Shown here: positions 8,714 through 17,832 of the stretch, piece after piece
Layout of the letters: each line of letters begins with the position of its first letter
Position numbering within the stretch: position 1 is the first letter of the stretch
Source: UBA6120 sp964639215
GTDB lineage: Bacteria; Bacillota_I; Bacilli_A; RFN20; CAG-826
Assembly (NCBI GenBank): GCA_964639215.1
Contig: CAZXCV010000001.1
Span: forward strand, 1-64,000
Direction: 5' to 3'
DNA length: 64,000 nt
The notes under the pieces: model-generated
Database searches by the model: none
What the model saw: the letters and a program-made list of their open reading frames with translations, nothing else
Told to the model about the DNA's origin: nothing
Position numbers and translations under genes: made by a program

Positions 8714-9840
8714 TATATTTTCGCCGGTTGCACGTAAATGTGCACACCTTTCGGAGCGAGAATGCGGATGCGCTGTTTATTGGCAGTGAACGAGACCCAG
8801 CCAAGCCCCACAATTCCGACATCGAGTTTCCCCTTATCAATGATGTCGACTTCAAATGCTTCAAGATCCGTAAATGATTTGACGAGCTTGCTCGTGGGAC
8901 GGATTTTATTGTGACTGACAAGCGAATCAAATGTTTTATCAGCATTGACGAGTGCGCTGCGTTTAACCTCAACGAAATTTGATAAATAAAATGTGAAGCC
9001 AGTCATCTTTCCTTGCATAAAATCAAAACGGGCGAGCCCACCAAGCATCACGCTTTGTTTTGGTGCTAATTGGTAAGTTCGGGGTTTCACTTCGGTGCGG
9101 GGCACGATTGAGCGAATCACATCGCGTTCAACGAGGCTGAGCATCGATGTATCCAGGGCATACCCTGGCGTGTCATAGAGGCGACTATGGTCATCAAGCG
9201 GGATTTCGATTACGCGTAATGTCGTGCCTGGAAATGGTGAAGTTGTAATTGGTACTTGCGTAATATTCATGAATTGTTTCATGTAAGCATTGACGAGTGT
9301 CGATTTTCCACTGCTCGTCGCTCCAATCACATAAACATTACGGCCGAGTCGTCGTTTTTCTAACTGAGCTTTAACTTCATCAATATTGTATTTTTTAAGC
9401 GGACTAGCAATCACTAAATCATCAATCGTCAGACCGGCTTGATGACAGCGCGTCATCACATATTCTCGTAATTTTTCATCTTTGACTGATTTGGGAAATA
9501 AATCACGTTTATTAGCGACCCCTATAATATCTAGGTCTTTGATTTTGTCGTTGACTTCAGGTGAGAATGAACTATCAAATGAAAAAAGATCGAGCACGTA
9601 AATGATGAGCGCATTTTCTTGTTTAGCTTGTTCGAGAATCGTGAGGAACTCTTCATTGACGCGCGGTTCTTTTGGTGCAATGTCTTCACCGTAATGTTGT
9701 AACTTGAAGCAGCGTTGACACAAGACGACTTCATGCCGTGCTAAATGTTTTTCTGGGACGTATCCGGGTAGCGTTTCATCAAGTGATTGGATAATGACAC
9801 CACAGCCAGGACAACGACGGATTTTGCGAATTTCACTCAT
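8713..9840 (-). CDS. yqeH: Ribosome biogenesis GTPase YqeH
   Basis: Circularly permuted GTPase needed for 30S assembly. Two zinc-binding CxxC pairs lie at the N-terminus (CPGCG, CQRCF). The GTPase motifs then run in permuted order: G4 NKRDL, G1 GATSSGKST, G3 DTPGYAL. The C-terminal RNA-binding domain follows. 375 residues is normal. Start ATG overlaps the yqeG stop by eight bases, so the two are translationally coupled. Confidence 0.95.
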   Translation of the reverse strand: MSEIRKIRRCPGCGVIIQSLDETLPGYVPEKHLARHEVVLCQRCFKLQHYGEDIAPKEPRVNEEFLTILEQAKQENALIIYVLDLFSFDSSFSPEVNDKIKDLDIIGVANKRDLFPKSVKDEKLREYVMTRCHQAGLTIDDLVIASPLKKYNIDEVKAQLEKRRLGRNVYVIGATSSGKSTLVNAYMKQFMNITQVPITTSPFPGTTLRVIEIPLDDHSRLYDTPGYALDTSMLSLVERDVIRSIVPRTEVKPRTYQLAPKQSVMLGGLARFDFMQGKMTGFTFYLSNFVEVKRSALVNADKTFDSLVSHNKIRPTSKLVKSFTDLEAFEVDIIDKGKLDVGIVGLGWVSFTANKQRIRILAPKGVHIYVQPAKI

Positions 9841-10360
9841 ATGCTTGCCTCCATGAAGTTAAGCGATGTTTTTTTCTTAAGTATTGACGTAACGGTCGAT
9901 CAATTAAACGATTGAAACGCGTCGTCCATTGGTCTTCTGACACGAGTTTTTCGGTCAAGAGGACACGAATGCCAAGACGATGGGCGGCGAGTGTGTCGGT
10001 TAAGAGCTGATCACCAATTAGCATCGTCTTCGCTAACTCAAATTTCTGTTTCACGAGAAAGGCTAGTAAGCGCCGTTTAAATGGTTTTCTCGCACTACTA
10101 AGGTAGGGAACACCAAGCTCACTCGCGTAACGGCTGACACGCGGGCCTTTGTTGTTCGATATTATAATAACATGATATCCAGCGCGACATAATGTCGCGA
10201 CAAGTTCACATGCTTGACGACTTGGGTGCGTATCGCGATATGATCCGAGCGTGTTATCAAGATCAATCAAAAGATGTTTGATACCGAGTTTCTCATAAAA
10301 GTCGCTCGGAACTTCATAAATCGAAGTCGCGTGATAATGTGGAGTTAGTTTCTTTAACAT
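9833..10360 (-). CDS. yqeG: YqeG-family HAD phosphatase
   Basis: HAD subfamily IIIA phosphatase of unknown substrate, 175 residues. Motif I is LLIDLDNTLG, motif II IIISNN, and the acidic motif GDQLLTD follows. First gene of the yqeG-yqeH-yhbY-nadD/yqeK-rsfS operon; family members are consistently linked to YqeH, suggesting a role near ribosome assembly or nucleotide metabolism. AAGGATAACT precedes the ATG. Confidence 0.92.
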   Translation of the reverse strand: MLKKLTPHYHATSIYEVPSDFYEKLGIKHLLIDLDNTLGSYRDTHPSRQACELVATLCRAGYHVIIISNNKGPRVSRYASELGVPYLSSARKPFKRRLLAFLVKQKFELAKTMLIGDQLLTDTLAAHRLGIRVLLTEKLVSEDQWTTRFNRLIDRPLRQYLRKKHRLTSWRQAYE

Positions 10361-10437
10361 AGTTATCCTTATAATGTAATTTTAAGTAATGATGCATTAA
10401 CATGCTACAAATTTACGTTTACGTCTACGATATTTTG

Positions 10438-10443
10438 TATAAT
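10438..10443 (+). promoter_or_regulatory. -10 box of the small membrane protein gene, leaderless
   Basis: TATAAT followed by seven bases and then the ATG at 10451. The transcript would begin at the start codon. No Shine-Dalgarno is present. Confidence 0.55.
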
Positions 10444-10450
10444 AGGACAT

Positions 10451-10759
10451 ATGAACGAGCGATTTAATTCGTATTTAGTCGAAGAATGGATCACAATCCG
10501 GTTATGGGCACTCCCAATTGGGGGCATGATTTTGGGTGGCTTAATGCCAATCATTGGTTTTTGGGTTGCCCTCGTCGGTTATATATTTGTTTATCCCGTT
10601 TGGAAAGCCGACCCAGTTACCCATAAAAATTTAAAAGTATTCGCGCTGCTCGCGATGATTCTTAGTTTTATCACGATGATGAGCCTAATCTATTTAATCG
10701 CCCTCGAAGCGATTGAACAATATTCGTTTTCGTTAATCGCCCATATCATCAAAAATTGA
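10451..10759 (+). CDS. Small membrane protein, function unknown
   Basis: 102 residues with two or three membrane spans: a glycine-rich one around residues 20-50 (PIGGMILGGLMPIIGFWVAL), which may be two short helices, and one around 60-88 (VFALLAMILSFITMMSLIYL). No family recognised. Its last 27 bases overlap the convergent end of parC. It is divergent from yqeG and appears to have its own leaderless promoter, which supports it being a real gene. Confidence 0.65.
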   Translation: MNERFNSYLVEEWITIRLWALPIGGMILGGLMPIIGFWVALVGYIFVYPVWKADPVTHKNLKVFALLAMILSFITMMSLIYLIALEAIEQYSFSLIAHIIKN

Positions 10760-13306
10760 TATTTGTTCATAATTGCCGTTTTTGTCATCTTCTTTTGCGA
10801 CATCCGTCACGATGGCATAAGTTTTCGTGTCGTCATTAACAATCATGAATTCATCATGGTAAACACCGATGATTGAACTATTTCGTGGTAGTGGAAGATT
10901 GCGTTTCGCGTATTTATCAATTGGTGTTGGGTGGAAATCATCACTTTGATAGTCGAGTGAAGTATGATCATTAAGTACGAACTTCACACTGACATTTTCT
11001 TCGTTTTTGGCAATTTTACGAACATAAATTAATTCGTGGGGATCAGATTTAAAGACGCGGAAGACATATTGAACTTTACCGAGCCGGGGTGTGGTGGCAA
11101 CGTAGTTATAATCAAAGATGCGCCAATGACCAGCATTGGTCACCATTAAAATTTTTCCTTTTTCAAGGGGCTCATACGTTAAGATGGCGGCGACGCGGTC
11201 GCCACCTTTTAATGAAGCGATTGCCTTAATGCCGCCGGCTTTGATACCGACTGGTTTCAGTTCATTTTCATTGAATAACGTCGCATTGCCTTTTTTAGTC
11301 ATCACAAAAAGATCACTATTGCCAGTTGTTAAGGCTACATCGATGACTTCATCATCGCGAAGTAACCGGAAACAGCCAAGTGGTCGTGAATAACGGAGGG
11401 CATAAAACTCACTTAAAGGTGTGCGTTTAATTTGACCATTACGCGTGACAATCGCGACGTGGATGTCTTCTCTAAATGTCGAGATTACAAAAGCTTTTAA
11501 TAACTTTTCATCAGGATTCAGGGTGCATATATAGTTGATATGCCTTCCTTCATCTTTCCATTTGTTATCAAATATTTCATGAACTGGTAAAAAGATATAG
11601 TTGCCAAGATTCGTAAACGCAATGACATAATCAAGCGTTGATGCGGTCGCGACCCCGATGAGAATGTCATCAGCCTTCATGCCTGGATACGGTGCATCAC
11701 TACTTTTAAAACTCTTAAGTGAGGACCGTTTAATATATCCATCGCGAGTAAGTGCAATCATCACTTCTTCTTTAGCGATAAGATCACGTTTGTCAATTTG
11801 CTTATTTGGTAATGGTTCCACAAGTAACTTAGTTAAACGGTCAGTTCCATATTTGTTCGCAATCGATTTTAAATCCGCCATTAAGACTCGATCGAGTTTT
11901 TTACGATCTGCTAATATCGCCGTAAGTTCATGAATCGTGCGGGCTAAGGCGTCTTTCTCGGCATTTAGCGTCGTGACGTCAGTGTTTGTTAATCGATATA
12001 ACTGCAAATTAACAATGGCTTCAGCTTGCGTGCTCGTAAACCCAAACAGATTGACTAAATTAGTGATTGCTTGAGCTTTATCAGTACTTTTACGTATCGT
12101 TATGACAATCTCATCGAGGATTGAGATTGCCTTAATCAAACCATCGACGATGTGGATGCGCGCATTCGCTTTATCTAAATCAAATTGGCTCAGGCGCGTA
12201 ATTACACTGACTTGATGGTCAATATAGGCATCGATGAAATCGAGTAAATTTAGTGTTTGGGGGTGACCATTGACGATGGCAACCATATTCGCGTTAAAGG
12301 CGCTTTTGACTTCTGTCTTATTCATCAAATATGTCTTGATGATCTCGGCGTTTGCGTCTTTCTTTAAATCAATCGCGATGCGAAGTCCAGAGTGATCAGA
12401 CTCATCACGAACTTCAACAATCCCGTCAATGACCTTCTTATAGCGAATTTCATCGATATCGCGTACGAGTTTCGACTTTATGACGTTATAAGGGATTTCC
12501 GTGATGATGATTTGACTCATATCAGCGCTATGCACTACATCCATCTTGGAAACAACCTCGACACGACCACGCCCTGTTTCATAAATATCCTTGAGACCTT
12601 GGTCGGCAATCATCAGCCCGCCAGTTGGAAAATCGGGACCTTTGACGAATTGCAGTAAATCTTCAATTGTTGCTTTTGTATGGGTCATGCGATAGATAAT
12701 CGCTTCAATAACTTCTAAAAGATTGTGGGGTGGAATATTCGTTGCTAAAGCGACAGCAATCCCGGTTGTCCCATTGACAAGTAAATTAGGAAAGCGAGCA
12801 GGTAAGACGATTGGTTCAAGCAGTGAATCATCAAAGTTTAGCTGCATATCAACCGTGTTCTTATCAAGGTCACGTACGAGTTCTTCACTCACTTCAGCTA
12901 ACCGAGCTTCAGTGTAGCGGTGCGCCGCAGGATTATCACCATCAATGGAGCCATTGTTACCTTGAAAGTCAATTAAAGGCAGCCGATATTTCCAAGGCTG
13001 AGACATATGGGCAAGCGCTTCATAGATAGAACTATCGCCATGAGGATGATATTTGCCCATGACTTCACCAACTGAAGATGCGCATTTTCGATATGGTTTT
13101 TTAAAAGCATTTCCAGCGCGAAACATCGCATAGATAATGCGTCGTTGTACAGGTTTGAGGCCATCGCGAACATCGGGAATCGCCCGTTCTTGAATCACGT
13201 ATTTAGCATAGCTCGCATAACGTTCGCCCATGATTTCTTCTAACGGAAAGTCAGCAATCGTCTCGACGTGCGTTGGGACAATAAGTGGGGTTTTTTTCTT
13301 AGCCAT
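10733..13306 (-). CDS. parC: DNA topoisomerase IV subunit A
   Basis: Breakage-reunion subunit that decatenates daughter chromosomes together with ParE. RYASYAKYVIQERAIPDVRDG opens the domain; the catalytic tyrosine is in AAHRYTEARL. A long coiled coil and a C-terminal beta-pinwheel follow, and the absence of a clear GyrA-box favours ParC over GyrA. The ATG at 13306 (MAKKKTP) is preferred to an upstream in-frame TTG because AAGGAGATTG sits at proper spacing. It overlaps the parE stop by eight bases. 857 residues is slightly longer than usual. Confidence 0.95.
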   Translation of the reverse strand: MAKKKTPLIVPTHVETIADFPLEEIMGERYASYAKYVIQERAIPDVRDGLKPVQRRIIYAMFRAGNAFKKPYRKCASSVGEVMGKYHPHGDSSIYEALAHMSQPWKYRLPLIDFQGNNGSIDGDNPAAHRYTEARLAEVSEELVRDLDKNTVDMQLNFDDSLLEPIVLPARFPNLLVNGTTGIAVALATNIPPHNLLEVIEAIIYRMTHTKATIEDLLQFVKGPDFPTGGLMIADQGLKDIYETGRGRVEVVSKMDVVHSADMSQIIITEIPYNVIKSKLVRDIDEIRYKKVIDGIVEVRDESDHSGLRIAIDLKKDANAEIIKTYLMNKTEVKSAFNANMVAIVNGHPQTLNLLDFIDAYIDHQVSVITRLSQFDLDKANARIHIVDGLIKAISILDEIVITIRKSTDKAQAITNLVNLFGFTSTQAEAIVNLQLYRLTNTDVTTLNAEKDALARTIHELTAILADRKKLDRVLMADLKSIANKYGTDRLTKLLVEPLPNKQIDKRDLIAKEEVMIALTRDGYIKRSSLKSFKSSDAPYPGMKADDILIGVATASTLDYVIAFTNLGNYIFLPVHEIFDNKWKDEGRHINYICTLNPDEKLLKAFVISTFREDIHVAIVTRNGQIKRTPLSEFYALRYSRPLGCFRLLRDDEVIDVALTTGNSDLFVMTKKGNATLFNENELKPVGIKAGGIKAIASLKGGDRVAAILTYEPLEKGKILMVTNAGHWRIFDYNYVATTPRLGKVQYVFRVFKSDPHELIYVRKIAKNEENVSVKFVLNDHTSLDYQSDDFHPTPIDKYAKRNLPLPRNSSIIGVYHDEFMIVNDDTKTYAIVTDVAKEDDKNGNYEQISIFDDMGD

Positions 13307-15245
13307 GGACAATCTCCTTCACAAACGGATCTTTGAGGGAGAAGTCGACATTTTCTTCAACCCACTTCTTACGAAGTGAGGCATCTTTACCCATCAAAAT
13401 CGAGACACGGCGTTCGACGACAAGTGGATCTTCGATGTTAATGCGAATGAGCGTGCGCGTCTTTGGGTCCATCGTTGTCTCTTTCAATTGGCTCGCGTTC
13501 ATTTCGCCAAGACCTTTGAACCGTGAGATCCGATATGGTGAACCAATCTTCTTCTTGGCTTTTTCAAGCTCTTCCTCGCTCCAAGCATAAGCGAATTTTG
13601 ACATATCGGTTTCTTTGCTAAGACGATATAGTGGCGGTACCGCTACATAGACGCGCCCTTTTTGAATCAGGGGGCGCATATAGTGATAAAAGAACGTCAA
13701 TAATAACGTTTGAATGTGGGCACCATCAGTATCAGCATCAGTCATGATGATGATTTTGCCGTATTTAGCGTCATCAACGTCAAAGTTAGCACCAACGCCA
13801 GCACCGATCGTATTTATTAATGTCGCAAACTCGGCGTTTTTAAGCATTTGTTCCATCGTGATACTATCAGTATTTAGTGGTTTTCCACGAAGTGGCAAGA
13901 TGGCTTGATGGAGTCGATCACGCCCACTTTTAGCGGTACCACCGGCCGAATCGCCTTCAACGATGAATAATTCATTTAACACATACTCTTTGCTCTGGGC
14001 TGGGGTGAGTTTATCGGAGAGAATCATCTCCTGCTTAACTTTTTTATTACCGCGAGCTTCATCTTTGGCTTTACGAGCCGCAATTCTCGCATTTTGCGAA
14101 TCAACGCATTTCTTAATTAAATTAACAGCGAATTCTTTATTCTCCTCAAGATAATAAGTTAATCTGGAGTAAATCATCGCTTGGACAATTGGTAAAGCGT
14201 CAGGAGTTCCGAGCTTTCCCTTGGTTTGTCCCTCAAATTCAAGCTTCGTTTCAGGAATCTTCAGTGAAATGATGGCGGTGAGTCCTTCACGGATGTCACT
14301 CCCATCGAGTTTTTGTTTGTTGCGCAGCAAATTATTATTTTCCGCATAGTCATTGACGGCGCGTGTCAAACCGGCGCGAAATCCATTTTCATGGGTTCCG
14401 CCATCTTTCGTTCGTAGATTATTGACGTAAGATAAAATGTTTTCATTATAATCCTTAAAGGCATATTGAAAGGCAACTTCGACCTTAATCTCGGCCGAAT
14501 TATCTTCAAACACGATGACGGAATTAAGCGTATCTTTATCGGAATTTAAAATCTCGACATATTCTTTAATGCCTTCTTCATAATAAAAGTGCTGTTCAAG
14601 GTTCTGGCGTTCGTCTTTTGCAACGAAACGCACCCCTTTAAGGAGAAAAGCTGATTCTTGAAGGTGGTTACAAATCGTATCCCATTTAAATTCAGTGATC
14701 GGAAAAATTTTTCCGTCTGGTTTGAAACGCACGAGCGTACCATGACGCGTGGTTTTGCCAGTAATCTCGAGTTCAACGACTTTATGACCGCCATTTTCAA
14801 AGCGCATATGGTAGATGGAACCATCGCGATAGACGGTCACATCAAGATATTCGCTCAGTGCGTTCGTAACGCTCGCCCCAACACCATGGAGACCACCCGC
14901 CGAAGAATAGTTTTTATCGGTGAATTTACCACCGCTATGCAAAGTTGTGAATATAAGCTCTAATGCTGAAACTTTTGCTGTTCTATGAATGCCGGTTGGG
15001 ATACCGCGTCCTTCGTCTTGAACCGATAAGGAACCATCTTTATGAATGGTGACGGTAATCAGTTCGCCAAATCCTGACATCGCCTCATCGATGGCGTTAT
15101 CAATTACTTCCCAAACGAGGTGATGCAACCCCGTTAAATTAGTGGACCCAATATACATTGCTGGGCGTTTTCTCACCCCTAAAAGTCCTTCTAGGACGTC
15201 AATGCTATCTTCGTTATAAATTGTTTTTTTCGCTTCGACTATCAA
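13299..15245 (-). CDS. parE: DNA topoisomerase IV subunit B (TTG start)
   Basis: ATPase subunit of topoisomerase IV. GHKL ATP-site motifs are visible: EVIDNAIDEAMSG, DEGRGIPTGIH, GGLHGVGASVTNALS. The TOPRIM region has FIVEGDSAGGTAKSGRDR and MTDADTDGAHI. 648 residues is standard. The start is TTG: GGAGAG lies six bases upstream, and the conserved N-terminus (YNEDSIDVLEGLLGVRKRP) begins soon after. Divergent from plsY, as parE and plsY often are in Firmicutes. Confidence 0.95.
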   Translation of the reverse strand: MIVEAKKTIYNEDSIDVLEGLLGVRKRPAMYIGSTNLTGLHHLVWEVIDNAIDEAMSGFGELITVTIHKDGSLSVQDEGRGIPTGIHRTAKVSALELIFTTLHSGGKFTDKNYSSAGGLHGVGASVTNALSEYLDVTVYRDGSIYHMRFENGGHKVVELEITGKTTRHGTLVRFKPDGKIFPITEFKWDTICNHLQESAFLLKGVRFVAKDERQNLEQHFYYEEGIKEYVEILNSDKDTLNSVIVFEDNSAEIKVEVAFQYAFKDYNENILSYVNNLRTKDGGTHENGFRAGLTRAVNDYAENNNLLRNKQKLDGSDIREGLTAIISLKIPETKLEFEGQTKGKLGTPDALPIVQAMIYSRLTYYLEENKEFAVNLIKKCVDSQNARIAARKAKDEARGNKKVKQEMILSDKLTPAQSKEYVLNELFIVEGDSAGGTAKSGRDRLHQAILPLRGKPLNTDSITMEQMLKNAEFATLINTIGAGVGANFDVDDAKYGKIIIMTDADTDGAHIQTLLLTFFYHYMRPLIQKGRVYVAVPPLYRLSKETDMSKFAYAWSEEELEKAKKKIGSPYRISRFKGLGEMNASQLKETTMDPKTRTLIRINIEDPLVVERRVSILMGKDASLRKKWVEENVDFSLKDPFVKEIVHG

Positions 15246-15282
15246 ACTTTACTCTCCGTATATAAATATAAATACCGATAGA

Positions 15283-15291
15283 ATTATAGCA
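15283..15291 (-). promoter_or_regulatory. Extended -10 promoter of parE
   Basis: On the - strand TGC-TATAAT, an extended -10 element about 38 bases before the parE TTG. No strong -35. Confidence 0.45.
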
Positions 15292-15343
15292 AAATAATAG
15301 TGAATTTGACACGATTATATTATATGATACTGGCTATGAGAGA

Positions 15344-16036
15344 ATGGATATCCCCACAATGATTTGGATTCAATTAACTTCACTCGTTATTGCCTTCATC
15401 TTTGGTTATTTAATGGCGTCATTTCCTTCAGGCGTCGTTATTTCTAAAGTGTTTTATAAAAAAGATATTCGACTGTATGGGTCTGGCAATACCGGAGCGA
15501 CAAATGCCGGACGTGTCTTTGGTAAAAAAGCATTTTGGACTGTAATGCTCATTGATATTTTTAAGACAATCGTGCCAATTTGGGCAGTGACGATAGTGAT
15601 ATGGGCTTTTGACTTATATAATTTCACTTGGACACCATGGATTAGTTACATCACTGCGCTTGGATGCACAACCGGTCATTGCTTCCCGATTTTTGCCAAC
15701 TTTAAAGGTGGTAAAGCCGTCTCTGCCTTTGGATCATTCGTCTTTACGACCAATTGGCTAATTGCCTTAATTGGAATTATCATCCTCATCCTGATTGTTA
15801 TCATTAAAAAATACGTCAGCTTAGGATCATTAATCGCTAGTGCCTCTTGTGTCTTAATGTCGCTACTATTGATGATTCCTGGTTTTGAACGCATTGGCAT
15901 GTATCCACTGATGGAATCCGGCTTGATCTATTCAAGTTTTTTATTCGTACAAGCCGCTTTCCTTTATTGGCGGCATCGCCAAAACATCTTAAGACTGCTA
16001 GATCATCAAGAAACTAAAGTTAAGTGGGTTAAGTAA
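15344..16036 (+). CDS. plsY: Glycerol-3-phosphate acyltransferase PlsY
   Basis: Integral membrane enzyme that acylates glycerol 3-phosphate from acyl-phosphate, the first step of phospholipid synthesis in Gram-positives. The conserved loops are present: YLMASFPSGVVISK, IRLYGSGNTGATNAGR and GHCFPIFANFKGGKAVS. Five to six hydrophobic spans, 230 residues. The start is uncertain: ATG at 15344 or ATG at 15359 (MIWIQL), the latter fitting the family N-terminus better; neither has a good ribosome binding site. A TATGAT box ends at 15328. Terminator at 16073. Confidence 0.93.
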   Translation: MDIPTMIWIQLTSLVIAFIFGYLMASFPSGVVISKVFYKKDIRLYGSGNTGATNAGRVFGKKAFWTVMLIDIFKTIVPIWAVTIVIWAFDLYNFTWTPWISYITALGCTTGHCFPIFANFKGGKAVSAFGSFVFTTNWLIALIGIIILILIVIIKKYVSLGSLIASASCVLMSLLLMIPGFERIGMYPLMESGLIYSSFLFVQAAFLYWRHRQNILRLLDHQETKVKWVK

Positions 16037-16072
16037 TAATTTAGTTGTAATTTAGTATAATATTATAAAAAT

Positions 16073-16100
16073 AAGACATTGCCGTTTAGCAATGTCTTTT
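16073..16100. terminator. Bidirectional terminator between plsY and yneF
   Basis: Perfect ten-pair stem AAGACATTGC / GCAATGTCTT with loop CGTTTA, T-run on + and a preceding A-rich stretch giving a T-run on -. Serves the convergent plsY and efp-yneF units. Confidence 0.9.
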
Positions 16101-16117
16101 ATTATTTATTTGAGTGG

Positions 16118-16363
16118 CTATTGTTGTTTTTCAATGCTCTTCATGACTGCACGAACTTGTGCTTCTGACGGCTTGCGACCCATTGAGGTAAACATTGCTC
16201 TGATCATTTTCTCGTTAATCGGTGGGTTTTTGGCTAACTCACGCTTAAAGAACCAACGCGAGATAAAGAACCCAGCGATCAGACCGCCGATGAGCCCTAA
16301 GGCGAGATATAAAACTGAATCCCAACCAAAACCCGAACTTGAGGAAAGTATGTGTAATAACAT
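16118..16363 (-). CDS. yneF: YneF-family (UPF0154) membrane protein
   Basis: 81 residues: one N-terminal membrane span (residues ~16-40, LYLALGLIGGLIAGFFISRW) followed by the conserved UPF0154 tail NPPINEKMIRAMFTSMGRKP and SEAQVRAVMKSI. Function unknown; probably anchored in the cytoplasmic membrane with the tail inside. AAAGGAGC precedes the ATG. Last gene of a unit with efp. Confidence 0.88.
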   Translation of the reverse strand: MLLHILSSSSGFGWDSVLYLALGLIGGLIAGFFISRWFFKRELAKNPPINEKMIRAMFTSMGRKPSEAQVRAVMKSIEKQQ

Positions 16364-16378
16364 GATGTTGCTCCTTTA

Positions 16379-16936
16379 TTAGGCGCGTCCATCATAAGTC
16401 GCATTGTCAGTGCGCACAATAATGACTTCGCCTTCATTGATAAATAGAGGGACCCGAACTTTAAGTCCGGTTTCTAAAATGGCATCTTTCATCGCTTTAT
16501 TAACGGTGTCACCGCGAATCGCTGGTTCTGTTTCCATAATTTTAAGAGCGACCTTAGCAGGTAAACTAATCCCGAGTATTTCATCTTCATAGGTCATGAT
16601 TTCCACGGTTTCATCACCCTTAAGAAATTGTTTTTCCCATTCGAGACGTTCTTTCAATATTTCGATTTGATCGTAGGTCGTTTGATCCATGAACACAAGA
16701 TGACTGCCAGTATCGTATAAGTATTGCATTTGTTTCTTATCAAGGCGAACAGTTTCTATCGCCGTTCCTCCCAAGAAACTCATTTCGGTAACCGCACCAG
16801 TGCGGATGTTTTTCACTTTCAGTTTAACAACCATTTTCCGCATCGCTGTTTTGTTTAAGGCGATGTCGAGGACCATCAACAAGTTATCTTCATGAATGAA
16901 GTAATTGCTTGGTCGTAATTCGGTAACGTTAATCAT
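16379..16936 (-). CDS. efp: Elongation factor P with a non-canonical tip loop
   Basis: Relieves ribosome stalling at polyproline. Three beta-barrel domains are recognisable, including LKVKNIRTGAVTEMSFLGG in domain I, the DKKQMQYLYDTGSHLVFMD segment in domain II, and a C-terminal GLKVRVPLFINEGE OB fold. The usual lysine-bearing PGKG tip is replaced: the loop reads ALNKTAMRKMVV (residues 26-37), with NKTA where PGKG is expected. The modification lysine is therefore shifted (K29) or absent. 185 residues is normal. GAAGGGAA precedes the ATG. Confidence 0.93.
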   Translation of the reverse strand: MINVTELRPSNYFIHEDNLLMVLDIALNKTAMRKMVVKLKVKNIRTGAVTEMSFLGGTAIETVRLDKKQMQYLYDTGSHLVFMDQTTYDQIEILKERLEWEKQFLKGDETVEIMTYEDEILGISLPAKVALKIMETEPAIRGDTVNKAMKDAILETGLKVRVPLFINEGEVIIVRTDNATYDGRA

Positions 16937-16948
16937 ATAAATTCCCTT

Positions 16949-17575
16949 CTACCGCTGCTTGAAGTAGCGGTTATACATTAATTCAGTGCCAATCGTGGTT
17001 TTCGGACCATGTCCTGGATAGACAATCGTGCTTTGATCGAGGGCTTGGAGTTTAGCAAGACTTGTCGCGATATGACGGAAAGACCCAAGTGGTAAATCTG
17101 ATCGTCCAATGCTATTTTTGAAGAGCGTGTCACCAGCGAAAAGCAAATTTTGTTCTTTTACATAGTAACAAACTGAACCTGGTGTGTGAAACGGCGTGTG
17201 GATTGCGACGATGTCGATTCCAGCAATATTTATCTTTTCATCGCTATGTAGCGGTGTCGCCTTAATCGAATAGTCACCTTTAAAGCCAAAGCTATCAGCG
17301 CCGTTAAGGTAACTATCATCGAGCATTGGTAAATCCAATTCATGAATATAAACGGGAAGATGATAAGTTTCTTGCAAGTACTCCACACCATTGATGTGAT
17401 CAAAGTGTCCGTGAGTTAACAAGATGGCGCATGGAATCCAGTTCGCCTTCTTAATCCGGGAAACGAGACTGCTACCATCACTACCTGGATCGATGATAAT
17501 GACCTTATCATCGTTAATTAGAAAGAATGTGTTGGCAAAATTGGCTGGATAGGATACCGTTTCTATCCTGAGCAT
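16949..17575 (-). CDS. MBL-fold metallo-hydrolase (glyoxalase II-like)
   Basis: 208 residues with the metallo-beta-lactamase zinc motif THGHFDHINGV, a second histidine (HTPFHTPGSVCYY), FAGDTLF and VYPGHGP. This is the YqgX/GloB-like subgroup, thiolester hydrolases with broad or unknown substrates. It sits between efp and rpmG, spaced by seven to twelve bases, probably one operon. The specific substrate cannot be told from the sequence. Confidence 0.88.
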   Translation of the reverse strand: MLRIETVSYPANFANTFFLINDDKVIIIDPGSDGSSLVSRIKKANWIPCAILLTHGHFDHINGVEYLQETYHLPVYIHELDLPMLDDSYLNGADSFGFKGDYSIKATPLHSDEKINIAGIDIVAIHTPFHTPGSVCYYVKEQNLLFAGDTLFKNSIGRSDLPLGSFRHIATSLAKLQALDQSTIVYPGHGPKTTIGTELMYNRYFKQR

Positions 17576-17582
17576 CGCTTAG

Positions 17583-17732
17583 TTATTTCTTTTCCTTATG
17601 AACGGTCATTTTATTGCAACGCGAACAAAATTTGTTGATTTCCATCCGATCCGGGTGGTTTTTCTTGTTCTTGCTGGCTAAATAATTTTCCTCACCACAC
17701 ACGGTGCATTTTAATAAAAAACTATCACGCAT
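17583..17732 (-). CDS. rpmG: 50S ribosomal protein L33 (zinc form)
   Basis: 49-residue L33 with two CxxC zinc pairs (CTVC, CSRC) and the conserved YLASKNKKNHPDRMEINKFC block. The ATG at 17732 is chosen because GGAGGT lies at ideal spacing; an in-frame ATG 48 bases further upstream would add a non-conserved extension. Presence of all four cysteines means the zinc-dependent paralogue. Confidence 0.93.
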   Translation of the reverse strand: MRDSFLLKCTVCGEENYLASKNKKNHPDRMEINKFCSRCNKMTVHKEKK

Positions 17733-17808
17733 ATTCAATACCTCCAATATTCGCTTGCCTATTTTATCATAGATAAACATAGTAATCTATAAGAAATAAC
17801 TAGATAAA

Positions 17809-17817
17809 TGTTATAAT
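17809..17817 (+). promoter_or_regulatory. Extended -10 promoter of ispG
   Basis: TGT-TATAAT, a full extended -10, followed by 15 bases and then the ATG. The 5' leader would be about eight bases, too short for a normal Shine-Dalgarno. Confidence 0.6.
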
Positions 17818-17832
17818 GAACGCTACTAAGTT

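Noticed and set aside
15336..15362. Tiny leaderless frame MREWISPQ before plsY
   Set aside because: Only eight codons, overlapping the plsY start region; possibly chance, with no evidence it is translated.
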